Origin: Saprospiraceae bacterium
GTDB lineage: Bacteria; Bacteroidota; Bacteroidia; Chitinophagales; Saprospiraceae
Reading direction: 5' to 3'
Length of the DNA: 64,000 nt
Assembly: GCA_013001975.1 (NCBI GenBank)
Contig: JABDKX010000140.1
Span: forward strand, 1 to 64,000
Shown: positions 29,068 through 39,426 of the stretch, in pieces
How the letters are laid out: each line of letters starts with the position of its first letter
How positions within the stretch are numbered: position 1 is the stretch's first letter
Position numbers and translations under genes: made by a program
Notes under the pieces: generated by a model
Seen by the model: the letters and a program-made list of their open reading frames with translations, nothing else
Told to the model about the DNA's origin: nothing
The model's database searches: none

Positions 29068-30107
29068 TCAAAGTTTTTCCAAGTAGTAGGTTCTTTTGAA
29101 ACTTCGTTATTTCGCTTATGCCTAAATTTCGACATTGTACTATAAATAGCCTTTCTGCCTCGATTAATACCACCTAACGGTCTGTGCTCTGGTAATGAAT
29201 GCCAAGGTGTAAATGAAAGTTGATCACCATAAAGTTGCTGAGCAGGTGTATCAAAAACCTGTTTCATTATTTTAACTGTAGCTACTTTAATAAAAGGCGA
29301 TTTATTCTTATCCCAGATTACTCTTGGATCTTCGATTGGCATTGTCTTAGCATCGACTTGCAATTGAATACAAAAATCAAAATAGACATCTCCCTTTGAT
29401 AAATTCTCAACCATTCTTTCCCTCAAATAATTATCAGAAATATCATCTCCTGTCGGTATTGTAGCTGTTGGTTTTTGTTTCGGTATTAAAGCATACTTAA
29501 CCGCCCTGTCTCCATAAAGATAAGGCGTTGTGCTTCCCCAAGGAATTTGAAACAAATTAGATACTTGAATATTAATGCCTGTAAATAATTTGAAGAGCTT
29601 TAAATGTGTTGCAAAATATAGAATAGCTTTTAACTTGCCGCCATTCACAGCTTTAAGCAATCTGGCAAAACCTGCCACATCTTTAGTTACAAAATGGTCA
29701 GTACTCATGAAAACGAAATCTTGAGTCGTTGCATTCAATTCATCTTCCAATAATTTAGTGCCTGGGACGCCCATAAGCTTAATGGCAAGACCTCTAGAAT
29801 CTTTGCTTATATCTGGACTTCCGCCGCCATTAAGATTAGAAAGTCTGATCCATGATTTATACGTTTCAGGCTTTGCAAATAAACCAACTTTTAATTCTGG
29901 TGCAATATTATCAGAAACTGTAAATTCTGCTTTTACTAATCCATGTTGCTTTGGATGCGCATCTCTTCTTGTTCGCTTAGGTGGTGGATAATCTTTTTCC
30001 AACCGTTCTTTTAGGAGTCCAATTATTTTATCTATAGCTTCTTTTTCTCCTTTTGGGGGATACTCTGTTGCCAATAATGGATCTCCATTAAGTACTTCGT
30101 CTGCCAT
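29064..30107 (-). CDS. Catalase-like family protein (small, atypical)
   Basis: 347 aa; KAEFTVSDNIAPELKVGLFAKPETYKSWIRLSN; SRGLAIKLMGVPG; FTPWHSLPEHRPLGGINRGRKAIY. Confidence 0.8.
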   Translation of the reverse strand: MADEVLNGDPLLATEYPPKGEKEAIDKIIGLLKERLEKDYPPPKRTRRDAHPKQHGLVKAEFTVSDNIAPELKVGLFAKPETYKSWIRLSNLNGGGSPDISKDSRGLAIKLMGVPGTKLLEDELNATTQDFVFMSTDHFVTKDVAGFARLLKAVNGGKLKAILYFATHLKLFKLFTGINIQVSNLFQIPWGSTTPYLYGDRAVKYALIPKQKPTATIPTGDDISDNYLRERMVENLSKGDVYFDFCIQLQVDAKTMPIEDPRVIWDKNKSPFIKVATVKIMKQVFDTPAQQLYGDQLSFTPWHSLPEHRPLGGINRGRKAIYSTMSKFRHKRNNEVSKEPTTWKNFD

Positions 30108-30149
30108 ATTTTGAGCTGTAATATTTAAATCTGGAATACCCGATGACCT

Positions 30150-31982
30150 TCACAAGGTCTTCATGTACTCAATCAACGCCCATTTATCATCATCACTTAA
30201 GTCGGTCCCGTAACCATGACCTAAATTAGAATTACCTTTCATGATTGCACCATTATTCATTACTTTGAATCGTGATTTTCCACTTGATGTGTCGAAACCT
30301 ACATTCTCTGGATCAAACTCATATGAACCAACCCAGAATTTTTTTACTCTATCTTTAGGTTTCTGAAGAAGCTGCCATAAGTTAGGTACTGAGCCATTAT
30401 GCAAGTAAGGTGCTGTAGCCCAAATTCCATTCAATGGTCTCGCTTTGTAAACCAAACTGTCAAGATCAAGGCCCTCTGGATTATTTTCATTGACTTCATA
30501 AACTCGAGAAACAATATCATCGTCATTTCTACTTTCAGCTATCGAGTCCAAAGTTTCCTGATGCTCTTTAACATAATCTTTCCATGATGCCGTTTCTTTA
30601 ATTCCAGCTGTTTCAAATCCAGCTTCTAAAGCTTTTATTGGATTCTTTAACGCCAATCCAACAACACCATTTAATGAAATATTTAATGAACGTGTCGTAG
30701 GTCCAAATTTTTCACCTACAACAATGTCGGCTTTAAATCCTTCTAATATTAATGTTTTAGATTCATGGTTTTCTATTTCCCATGCTGTATATGGGTCAGT
30801 ACCAACATTTACTAAAGGAGTTTTAGTCGCTTTATAATGATTCCCCTCATCAGCTCTATGAATCACCTGGTGGCAACCCTGGCAATTACTACTAAATATC
30901 TCAGATCCCCTTTCTGCTTTTGCAGCATCAATTTTAGGTAAAATATTTTCTGGCCATTCCGGAGATCTCAATATTTTGACATAACCTTCCAAAGCACCTA
31001 AGCCATGAAAGTCCACTGTTGAACTGTAAGTATGATCTTTCCCAAATAACTTACTTATAAATCCAGCTTCTTTAATTTCTAATCCTCCAAAAACACCAAC
31101 GACTTCTCCCATATTTCTGATAACTGGACCTACTAGCGGTGTATTAGGTGCTGAAGCATTCCATTGGACAACATCTGATTGATGTGTTCCCCATAAAAAT
31201 GGATATGACACAGGTGCTGTAGGTGGGTTTCCATTTGACAAATCTCCTAATCCAAATGCAGCACCAGCATTTTCTATATTTCCAAAGGCATCCAATCTTG
31301 CCCAACTTGTGAAGTCTTCTGGATAATCATCAGGTAACGCATTGACATCTCTTCTTTGTCCTGCAGCAATTGCCGTTGCCAATAAATCACTTTGTAATTT
31401 AGCTTTGGTTTTTGCGTTATAACTACCCCCTAAAACTCTTCTAGCAAATCTTTCAAATTTGTCCGGTTCACTATGTGTCTTATTTAATGCATCAACTATA
31501 TTATCCCAAAAAAGAACAAAGTTAGCTAAGGTTGGTGCACCATCAATAAGCATATTTTTTCCCCTATAGCTTATTTGATTAGTATGACAAGCAGCACAGG
31601 TCAATCCCATATAAGAATCCTTAGCTGATTTTGCTCTGGTCATGGCAAAACCGATTGGCAATCCAGAAGGATTATCCTTTGAGGTTTTCATAGGAAGATA
31701 TCCTAAGTGTGACATAAAGTATGAGTCCCTAAAAAACTTTTTATTGTCTGGTTGTTCTAACCATGTAAACCAATCATAAGGCATAATTTGAGATCCTTGG
31801 CTCGTAAACCAAAATTTATTTTTAGTTGCAGGATCCCAGGCTTGATCTAAATCAATGCGATCTGGCACTGGTCCGACTTCTGAAACATACCTAACATCAG
31901 GAGGCAATATGAGCGCATCATTAATTGAACAAGCAATGCCTATAATGCCTAAAACAAATGTCATTAAAATTACTTTTTTCAT
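30150..31982 (-). CDS. Di-heme cytochrome c lipoprotein, RoxA-like / di-heme cytochrome c peroxidase-like
   Basis: Two heme motifs, CAACH and CQGCH; lipobox LGIIGIACS; C-terminal APYLHNGSVPNLWQLL typical of cytochrome c peroxidase-like folds. The ORF track starts at 32021; ATG at 31982 fits the signal peptide better. Confidence 0.83.
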   Translation of the reverse strand: MKKVILMTFVLGIIGIACSINDALILPPDVRYVSEVGPVPDRIDLDQAWDPATKNKFWFTSQGSQIMPYDWFTWLEQPDNKKFFRDSYFMSHLGYLPMKTSKDNPSGLPIGFAMTRAKSAKDSYMGLTCAACHTNQISYRGKNMLIDGAPTLANFVLFWDNIVDALNKTHSEPDKFERFARRVLGGSYNAKTKAKLQSDLLATAIAAGQRRDVNALPDDYPEDFTSWARLDAFGNIENAGAAFGLGDLSNGNPPTAPVSYPFLWGTHQSDVVQWNASAPNTPLVGPVIRNMGEVVGVFGGLEIKEAGFISKLFGKDHTYSSTVDFHGLGALEGYVKILRSPEWPENILPKIDAAKAERGSEIFSSNCQGCHQVIHRADEGNHYKATKTPLVNVGTDPYTAWEIENHESKTLILEGFKADIVVGEKFGPTTRSLNISLNGVVGLALKNPIKALEAGFETAGIKETASWKDYVKEHQETLDSIAESRNDDDIVSRVYEVNENNPEGLDLDSLVYKARPLNGIWATAPYLHNGSVPNLWQLLQKPKDRVKKFWVGSYEFDPENVGFDTSSGKSRFKVMNNGAIMKGNSNLGHGYGTDLSDDDKWALIEYMKTL

Positions 31983-32369
31983 AGTGTTACAATGGTTGTT
32001 ATTAACACCCACACAATACAATGCTTAAGCACCAAAGTGAGGTTGCTAAAGAGGTATTCAAATTGAATTTAGAGTTTAATTAACCAATTATAATTAAGAT
32101 GTTTTAGGGTTACATTGGCAATTAAATTGAAACAATATCAATATAAATAATAATTTTTATTCTAACTAAGATTTCATCTCCAGACTTATCATTCAGCTTA
32201 ATTTCAGGTATTTATACCTGCTTTTATTTCGGAGAAGGTACTCATATTGAATCATTAAATCATTAATTCTTCGAATACCCTCGTTTAACGGAAAATTACA
32301 CCCGTTTATCTTTTTAACCTTATTCTTTTGTTAGCTAGTAGATATCTTTAAGGTACAAAAAGAATTATA

Positions 32370-34766
32370 ATGAAAAACATTGCGCTACCTACCATTTTTA
32401 CAATCTTTTCGCTCTCTCTAATTGCCCAAAACACAATTACTGGAATAGTTACAGAAGATAATGGCAAACCAATATTTTACGCTACCGTTGCTATTTATAA
32501 TGCAAGCGATTCAAGTTTGGTTAAGGCAGAATCTTCAGATGATTCTGGCTATTACATTATAAATAACATTGAAGAAGGAGAATATTATTTAACAGCCAGC
32601 ATGCTCAGCTTCACAGATCAAACAATCAATAATATATCATTTCCTTCGGCTCAAAATAATTATGACTTTATCCTTTCTCAAGACGCTGTCATGATGTCAA
32701 CAGTAGAAATTAAAAGCAAGGTGCCACTATTGGAACAAAGAGCAGATAAACTGATCGTAAATGTGGCTGATAATATGACAAATACAAATGGAAGTCTGTT
32801 AGATGTTATGAAAAAAGTACCTGGAATGTTAGTCGTAAATGATAATTTAAAAATGGCTGGATCTGGCACCCCAACCATTCTTATTAATGGTAAAGGCACT
32901 CAATATATGGATGTCCAATCGCTTCTCAGAGATATGCCAGGTGACAATATCAAGAAAGTAGAAATAATACATCAACCGGGAGCAGAGTATGAAGCATCAG
33001 GAAGTGGACCAATTTTAAATATCATACTTAAGAAAAATGCATTGGTAGGTACCAATGGATCATTAACTTTAGGCGTTGGTAAAGGAGAATTATGGGACTA
33101 TACTTCAGGCTTAAACCTCAGCCACTATGCAGGCAAGCTTAATATATTTGGAGGTCTAGGGTATAGTAAAAACGCTTGGGTTGAAACCCTCTCCCTTACA
33201 AGAAGATTAACCAACATTGCACCTCAAATCGATGGTGTTTATGATCAAGTCAACGACGATAAGGCGACTCCGAAAACATATCGAGGAAATATCAGATTAG
33301 ACTACGATTTAACTGATAAACATCGCTTTGGTCTTGAATCGAGGTACTTCAACAATACCAATGAACGGATCGCTAACAATTTCACTGAAGTAGATTTATA
33401 TGATGCTTCTATACAAGATTATAATTTAATTACAACTAACGACATCGACAGAGGATGGACATATACATCAATTAACCCTTATTACATTTTCGAAATAGAT
33501 ACCTCAGGTCAAAAATTGGAATTAGACGCAAACTTCGCTTCTTATCAACTTGAAGGAGAAAACACCTTAAGTACTGTTAATTCAGTTACAAACAATATGG
33601 ATCAAGAAAGGTACTCCCAACCTGGAGATACTAAAATTTTCGCAGTGTCATTAGATTACGCAAAACCTTTTAATGATGCCTTAGTATTTAAATCAGGACT
33701 TAAATACAGCCACGCTGACTTAGACAATAACTTAATCGCTGAAAACTTTATTGATAACAATTGGGTAAGCAATGATTTACAAAGCAATCATTATTTATTT
33801 GATGAAAAGATCTATGCAGGCTATGGAAAATTACAATACAATAAAGATGTCTGGTCAGGAACATTAGGATTAAGATATGAAAACAGTATGTCAAGAGGTG
33901 AGTCACTCACGATAGATTCAACTTTGAGCAGAGACATTTCAAAATTATTTCCAAGTTTCAGCCTATCAAATAAACTCAACAGCATATTAACAGCAACTGT
34001 GTCATATAGCTACCGTATTGATAGACCACGATACTCGACATTAAATCCATTCGTATATTATTTAGATCCTTTTACATTTGAACAAGGCAATCAAAATTTG
34101 AGACCAGAATTAACACACAGTGGAAAATTTACTTTGAGTTACGAAGGTCAACCTTTCTTTAATATTGAGTATAAAAAATCTAACGATGCTATAGTTGAAG
34201 TGACAAGACAAGAACCAAACTCAGAAGAAGCCTCCAAAACAGATGTCAATTTTGATACGGAGACAACACTCAGCGGAAGTTTATTCTTCCCACTTTCATT
34301 TATTCCTGGACTTGATGGCTATGGTGGTGTGATTGTAGCAAAAAATGCATACAACTCATTTTATGGCGATGGCATTTTTGAAAGATCGCGTTGGTCAACT
34401 ACTGCATTTTTACAAGCACAATTTAAACTTCCAGGTGATATTAATGCAGAAATTGGAGGTTGGTATAATAGCGGAGGTCAAGAAGGCATTTTTAATTCAG
34501 AACATATATATGGTACTAGTTTTGGCATGTCGAAAAAGTTCCTAGATGATAAAGCAAAATTAAGTATTGGTGTAGAAGATTTTGTCAATAGATTTTGGTA
34601 CGCTAGTGTAGACTACGAACAAGATCTTGATTTAGAAGTAAAATGGCAAGCACCAGTTGTAAATATGAGATTTAGTTATAAATTTGGAAACCAACATTTA
34701 AAATCTAAAAGAAAAAAAGCTGGAAGCGCATCTGAAGAAATCAGAAGAGCAAGACAGGATAACTAA
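32370..34766 (+). CDS. TonB-dependent receptor-like outer membrane beta-barrel protein with carboxypeptidase-regulatory-like N-terminal domain
   Basis: ITGIVTEDNGKPIFYATVAIYNASDSSLVKAESSDDSGYYIINNIEEGEYYL; plug VNDNLKMAGSGTPTILINGKGTQYMDVQSLLRDMPGDNIKKVEIIHQPGAEYEASGSGPILNIIL. Confidence 0.9.
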   Translation: MKNIALPTIFTIFSLSLIAQNTITGIVTEDNGKPIFYATVAIYNASDSSLVKAESSDDSGYYIINNIEEGEYYLTASMLSFTDQTINNISFPSAQNNYDFILSQDAVMMSTVEIKSKVPLLEQRADKLIVNVADNMTNTNGSLLDVMKKVPGMLVVNDNLKMAGSGTPTILINGKGTQYMDVQSLLRDMPGDNIKKVEIIHQPGAEYEASGSGPILNIILKKNALVGTNGSLTLGVGKGELWDYTSGLNLSHYAGKLNIFGGLGYSKNAWVETLSLTRRLTNIAPQIDGVYDQVNDDKATPKTYRGNIRLDYDLTDKHRFGLESRYFNNTNERIANNFTEVDLYDASIQDYNLITTNDIDRGWTYTSINPYYIFEIDTSGQKLELDANFASYQLEGENTLSTVNSVTNNMDQERYSQPGDTKIFAVSLDYAKPFNDALVFKSGLKYSHADLDNNLIAENFIDNNWVSNDLQSNHYLFDEKIYAGYGKLQYNKDVWSGTLGLRYENSMSRGESLTIDSTLSRDISKLFPSFSLSNKLNSILTATVSYSYRIDRPRYSTLNPFVYYLDPFTFEQGNQNLRPELTHSGKFTLSYEGQPFFNIEYKKSNDAIVEVTRQEPNSEEASKTDVNFDTETTLSGSLFFPLSFIPGLDGYGGVIVAKNAYNSFYGDGIFERSRWSTTAFLQAQFKLPGDINAEIGGWYNSGGQEGIFNSEHIYGTSFGMSKKFLDDKAKLSIGVEDFVNRFWYASVDYEQDLDLEVKWQAPVVNMRFSYKFGNQHLKSKRKKAGSASEEIRRARQDN

Positions 34767-34771
34767 ATTAA

Positions 34772-35356
34772 ATGAAAATAAAATTCAATAAATCAGATGT
34801 AAAAATACTTGTGTTATTTTACATGGTTGCTATTCCAATTATTTTGTATAGCAGCAATTATGATGCAGGCATTTTTCGTCCGATTGCTGAAACAGCAATA
34901 TACATCCTTTTCAGTCTGATTGCACTTTATGGCATCGTTTACCAGCTTTTCCCCAGGTACTTTCCAAAGAATCAAATCATAAGATTATTTATCTACATCC
35001 TACTATTTATGGCGACGATTGGCTTGATCGAAATTTATTTATATCAAATCGTCAACTCATGGGTTTGGAAAGACCCTTCCCCTTTGAGAATGTTTATGGC
35101 AGGATTGGATTCAACACTTGAAAATGCTGGCATTTTATTAGGCATATTTCTTGGTAAAAAATTCTTTGACACAAAACTAGATTTAGAAAAAAGAGAGAAA
35201 GAAAAAAGAGAAAATGAATTGAGATTATTGAAATCTCAAATAGATCCCCATTTTCTTTTTAAAAACAGATTACATATCAAATTAATTCACAGCGATAATT
35301 CATTTTTAACCAGTTCTGGTAAGACGCCCACATTTAGGCAATGGCTAGAAAAATAA
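34772..35356 (+). pseudogene. LytS/YehU-type sensor histidine kinase, truncated just after the phospho-acceptor motif
   Basis: TM N-terminus then LRLLKSQIDPHFLFK; the conserved continuation and HATPase domain are absent, replaced by ~30 unrelated residues and a stop. Confidence 0.65.
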
Positions 35357-35374
35357 AAGCATTGTAAATAAATG

Positions 35375-35399
35375 TACTTTTGTCTCTCAATTAAGAGAC
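35375..35399 (+). promoter_or_regulatory. Candidate promoter element TACTTTTG with leader inverted repeat GTCTCT…AGAGAC upstream of rlmF
   Basis: TAnnTTTG at 35375-35382; inverted repeat 35382-35387 / 35394-35399 just before the rlmF start at 35409. Confidence 0.35.
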
Positions 35400-35408
35400 G
35401 TCAAGAAA

Positions 35409-36284
35409 ATGTCTGAAAAAACCAAACATAAGTTACACAAAAGAAATATTCACAATAAGGAATATGATTTTGACATTTTAGTTAATAATTATCCTGCATT
35501 AAAAACTTTTGTAATTCTAAATAAGAATAATAAACAGACAATAAATTTCTTTGATCCTGACGCTGTCAAAGCACTTAACAAAGCTTTATTGAAGTCTTAT
35601 TACAATATTGAATTTTGGGATATCCCACATGGTTACCTATGTCCTCCTGTTCCCGGACGTGCAGATTACATTCACTACTTAGCTGACTTGTTAGATAAAC
35701 CACAAGCCAAAATTTTAGATATTGGTATTGGCGCTAATTGTATTTACCCTATTGTAGGCGTTCATCTATACGGTTGGACTTTTGTAGGATCTGAAATTGA
35801 TCCCATTGCAATAGAAAATGCAAAATCGATTGTTAGTAACAATCCTATCTTAAAAAATAAAGTTGTAATAAAAAAGCAAACCAATCGCAATGAAATGCTG
35901 TTCGGCATAATTGATAGGAGTGACTTCTTTGACGCTGTAATTTGCAATCCACCATTTCATAACTCAAAGGAAGAAGCTGATAAAGCCAGTAAGCGCAAAC
36001 TGAAAAATCTAACAGGTAAAAGCAATCCTGAATTAATCAAAAATTTCAAAGGATCTAATAATGAACTTTGGTATAAAGGAGGCGAAAAAAAGTTTATCAA
36101 AAAAATAATTAGAGAAAGCATTGTCTTTAAAGATAACGTAGAATGGTTTACGGTATTGGTATCCGCAGGAAAACACTTAACTGCTTTTCAACAAGCATTA
36201 AAAAACATCGATGTCAAAGAAATTAAAATAATTGAGATGGCTCAAGGTCAAAAAAGCAGCCGTATATTAGCTTGGAAATTTTAA
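35409..36284 (+). CDS. rlmF: 23S rRNA (adenine(1618)-N(6))-methyltransferase
   Basis: LHKRNIHNKEYDFDILVNNYPALKTFV; WDIPHGYLCPPVPGRADYIHYLADLL; CNPPFHNSKEEA. Confidence 0.95.
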   Translation: MSEKTKHKLHKRNIHNKEYDFDILVNNYPALKTFVILNKNNKQTINFFDPDAVKALNKALLKSYYNIEFWDIPHGYLCPPVPGRADYIHYLADLLDKPQAKILDIGIGANCIYPIVGVHLYGWTFVGSEIDPIAIENAKSIVSNNPILKNKVVIKKQTNRNEMLFGIIDRSDFFDAVICNPPFHNSKEEADKASKRKLKNLTGKSNPELIKNFKGSNNELWYKGGEKKFIKKIIRESIVFKDNVEWFTVLVSAGKHLTAFQQALKNIDVKEIKIIEMAQGQKSSRILAWKF

Positions 36285-36288
36285 TACA

Positions 36289-37149
36289 TTGAAAAGAACA
36301 TTTTATCTGTATCTTATCTCGTTTTCTTTTATCATCCTATTTGGTTGTAAGCATGAGGAATTGCTTATTGAAGATGAGTCCTATTCTTTCTTTGTTGCTG
36401 GTCACACTTATGGCAATCCAGTCAATTATCAAGAAGGGCTTTATCCAGCATTTGTTAATCAAATTCCAGAATTAAATACGCAATACGATTTTGAGTTTGG
36501 TGTTTTTGCCGGTGATTTCGTTCCATCTCCGACTCAAAATTACATCGATGCCGCATTAACAGATATAGCTAAATTTGACCACCCCATTCATATCGCTGCC
36601 GGTAATCATGATAGAGGGGATCTTTATTTAGAATATTTCAAAGAATACTACTATACTTTTAAAAAAGACAGAACTCAATTTATATTCCTATCACCTACAG
36701 ATTGGAATATAGAGGGTGATCAACTTATTTTCCTCAAAGAAGTGCTTAATGGACTTTCCACGGATGTCGATTATGTTTTTATTATAGTACATGAATTAAT
36801 ATGGTGGTCGCCTGAAAATAAATTTGGCAAGATTAAAATTAATTGGATAGGAAATTATCCAGGAAGTTCAAACTATGAAGAAGAAGTAAAGCCATTACTT
36901 ACTGGTTTAAATCAATCCATTTATTTTATTGCAGGAGATCTAGGTGCGGGTCATACTGTGTCTCCATATATGTATCACAAGGAAGATAACATTACATATA
37001 TTGCAACAGGGATGGGTGGTGGTAAAGAAGATAATTTTCTTATCATTGATTTCTTAGATAATAAGAATTTTACATTCTCATTAAAAGGTTTTAATGATCA
37101 AGGCATTTATGACTTAGCAGTTTTGGAAGATTTCAAATTGCCCGAATGA
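36289..37149 (+). CDS. Calcineurin-like metallophosphoesterase, lipoprotein
   Basis: TTG start, lipobox ILFGC; GVFAGDFVPS, HIAAGNHDRGD, VHELIWW. Confidence 0.85.
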   Translation: MKRTFYLYLISFSFIILFGCKHEELLIEDESYSFFVAGHTYGNPVNYQEGLYPAFVNQIPELNTQYDFEFGVFAGDFVPSPTQNYIDAALTDIAKFDHPIHIAAGNHDRGDLYLEYFKEYYYTFKKDRTQFIFLSPTDWNIEGDQLIFLKEVLNGLSTDVDYVFIIVHELIWWSPENKFGKIKINWIGNYPGSSNYEEEVKPLLTGLNQSIYFIAGDLGAGHTVSPYMYHKEDNITYIATGMGGGKEDNFLIIDFLDNKNFTFSLKGFNDQGIYDLAVLEDFKLPE

Positions 37150-37250
37150 TTATATTATTAAGTTTTAGATACCCAATTAATTTTAAACATATTTACACTA
37201 AAATATAATTATTTTAGACCCAACATCGTTTAAGTCCAATTAATCAAAAT

Positions 37251-38066
37251 ATGAAAACATTACGATTACTTTTTGCTTTTGTGTGCTTCTCAAGCTCAGT
37301 ACAAAGTCAAAGTCATATTGATCATCATTTCCATATTTATAATTGGGATTGGCAAAAAGATGGATATATATTAACAGGATCATTATTTGCCTGGGGAGGC
37401 AGTCAACTTTTAAAAGCCAGCGCTGATAAAATAACATTATCTGACCTTCCTACCAGAGACCCAATGAATCTTTGGGGTATTGATCGAGGCGCTACAGAAA
37501 ATTATTCTCTGGATGCACAGAAATGGAGCGACGTGTTTTTATACAGCTCGTTTCTTTTACCATTTACGCATTACACAGGGCTTAAGTGTAGAAAGCAAGG
37601 ATTTATAGTAGCAGGAATGGCATTCGAAACTTTCTTAATAAATGATGCTATAACGAATACATTAAAAGCATTAACTAAGAGATTCAGGCCATTCACCTAC
37701 AATTCAGAAGTTTCCAATGAAATCAAACTTAGTAATGGAGCACGATATTCGTTCGCATCGGGACACGCTTCAAATACTGCAGCTTTAGGTTTCTTTTCTG
37801 CTAAAGTATTTAGTGACTTATATCCACATAGTAAATGGAAACCAGTAATTTGGACATTGGGTGTGACACTTCCTGCGATGACAGGCTACCTGAGATATCG
37901 TGCAGGTAAACATTTTCCTACTGATATTATTGCTGGATATGCCCTTGGCGCAACCATCGGTTATTTAGTACCTCATTTTCATAAGGTTTCAAATGATGAC
38001 CTTTCATTAAATCTTATTCCTGTGCAAAATGGTATGATGCTTTCATTTACCAAGACTTTGAAGTAG
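37251..38066 (+). CDS. PAP2-family phosphatase
   Basis: KALTKRFRPF, YSFASGHASNTAALGFF, RYRAGKHFPTDIIAGYALG (PAP2 motifs 1-3). Confidence 0.92.
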   Translation: MKTLRLLFAFVCFSSSVQSQSHIDHHFHIYNWDWQKDGYILTGSLFAWGGSQLLKASADKITLSDLPTRDPMNLWGIDRGATENYSLDAQKWSDVFLYSSFLLPFTHYTGLKCRKQGFIVAGMAFETFLINDAITNTLKALTKRFRPFTYNSEVSNEIKLSNGARYSFASGHASNTAALGFFSAKVFSDLYPHSKWKPVIWTLGVTLPAMTGYLRYRAGKHFPTDIIAGYALGATIGYLVPHFHKVSNDDLSLNLIPVQNGMMLSFTKTLK

Positions 38067-38188
38067 AATATCGCCTGCTAAATTAATAGTCCATGACAGT
38101 ATTAGAAAAAATATTTCCTTGGTTAAAAAAAATCAAATTGAGACTATTAAAATTATTAACTACCTTGCTTCAAATTAAATAATTAGCA

Positions 38189-39388
38189 TTGAAAAAGTGG
38201 TTTAAATTTCTGAGCATTATCTTAATAATTTTTCTAGCTTTTAATATTACCAAGATTAAAAGACTACATAAAACAATATGTTTATTTGATGAAGATCAAA
38301 TTGTACAAAACTTCCAGAATATGGAAACATTGTACCCGTCAACTAAACTATCTAAATCAACCAATCCTCTTAAACTTATAGAAAATAAAACCTATAAACT
38401 CAATGGTCAATTTACTTTTAAAAACCATACTTATGATATTAATCAATATCTAGAAGATACCAGAACTGAAGGGTTATTGATTATTCACAGAGATACCATA
38501 ATTTATGAAAACTACTGGAATGATTTAAAGCAAAATGAAAACCACATATCATGGTCAATGGCTAAGTCGTTTATGGGAACTTTAATCGGTATATATTTTG
38601 AAAAAGGACTTTTTAAACTCGATGAGACGGTGACAAAATATTTACCTTCATTGAATGGTTCAGGCTATGAAGATGTCACCATAAAAAACCTACTTGAAAT
38701 GAGTTCAGGTGTTAGGTTTGATGAAGATTATGGCGCATTTAACTCAGATATAAACAGATTTGGAAGAGCCTTCGCATTAGGTTCTTCATTAGAAGCTTTT
38801 GCAAAGACACTTACTAAAGAAAAAGAACAAGGTCAATTCAATCATTATGTCAGTATAGATACTCAAGTATTAGGACTTTTACTTTCTGAAATCACTGGCA
38901 AATCCATAACCGAATTAACACAAGAGCATATTTGGGAACCGTTAGGTATGGAACATGATGGATATTGGTTGGTTGATAATGAAAATATGGAAGTTGTCTT
39001 AGGTGGCTTAAACGCCAGCCTAAGAGATTTTGCCAAATTAGGGTTGCTGTATAAAAATTATGGTAAGCTTAACAATCACCATGTTATTGATTCAAATTGG
39101 GTAGCTGATGCAACAACACCTAGTGCGCCTCATCTTATGCCAGGAGAAATTCCTTTTTCATCAAACATTCATGGCTATGGTTACCAATGGTGGATCCCAC
39201 AAAATAATACCACCTGTTTTGCTATGGGAGGCATTTATAATCAATATGTTTATGTTGATCCTGTTCACGATGTTGTAATAACTAAATTATCAGCAAATCA
39301 TAAATTTAAAAAAGAAGGGACCATAACAAAAGATATACACTTTGTTATGTTTGATGAAATCATAAAAAACATAGTTAATAACAGATAA
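38189..39388 (+). CDS. Serine hydrolase, class C beta-lactamase fold
   Basis: SxxK motif ISWSMAKSFMGTLIG; YVSIDTQVLGLLLSEITGKSI; GYGYQWWIP. Confidence 0.9.
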   Translation: MKKWFKFLSIILIIFLAFNITKIKRLHKTICLFDEDQIVQNFQNMETLYPSTKLSKSTNPLKLIENKTYKLNGQFTFKNHTYDINQYLEDTRTEGLLIIHRDTIIYENYWNDLKQNENHISWSMAKSFMGTLIGIYFEKGLFKLDETVTKYLPSLNGSGYEDVTIKNLLEMSSGVRFDEDYGAFNSDINRFGRAFALGSSLEAFAKTLTKEKEQGQFNHYVSIDTQVLGLLLSEITGKSITELTQEHIWEPLGMEHDGYWLVDNENMEVVLGGLNASLRDFAKLGLLYKNYGKLNNHHVIDSNWVADATTPSAPHLMPGEIPFSSNIHGYGYQWWIPQNNTTCFAMGGIYNQYVYVDPVHDVVITKLSANHKFKKEGTITKDIHFVMFDEIIKNIVNNR

Positions 39389-39426
39389 TCTTATAAACTT
39401 TGTGACAATTATACTGTTTCAATAAC

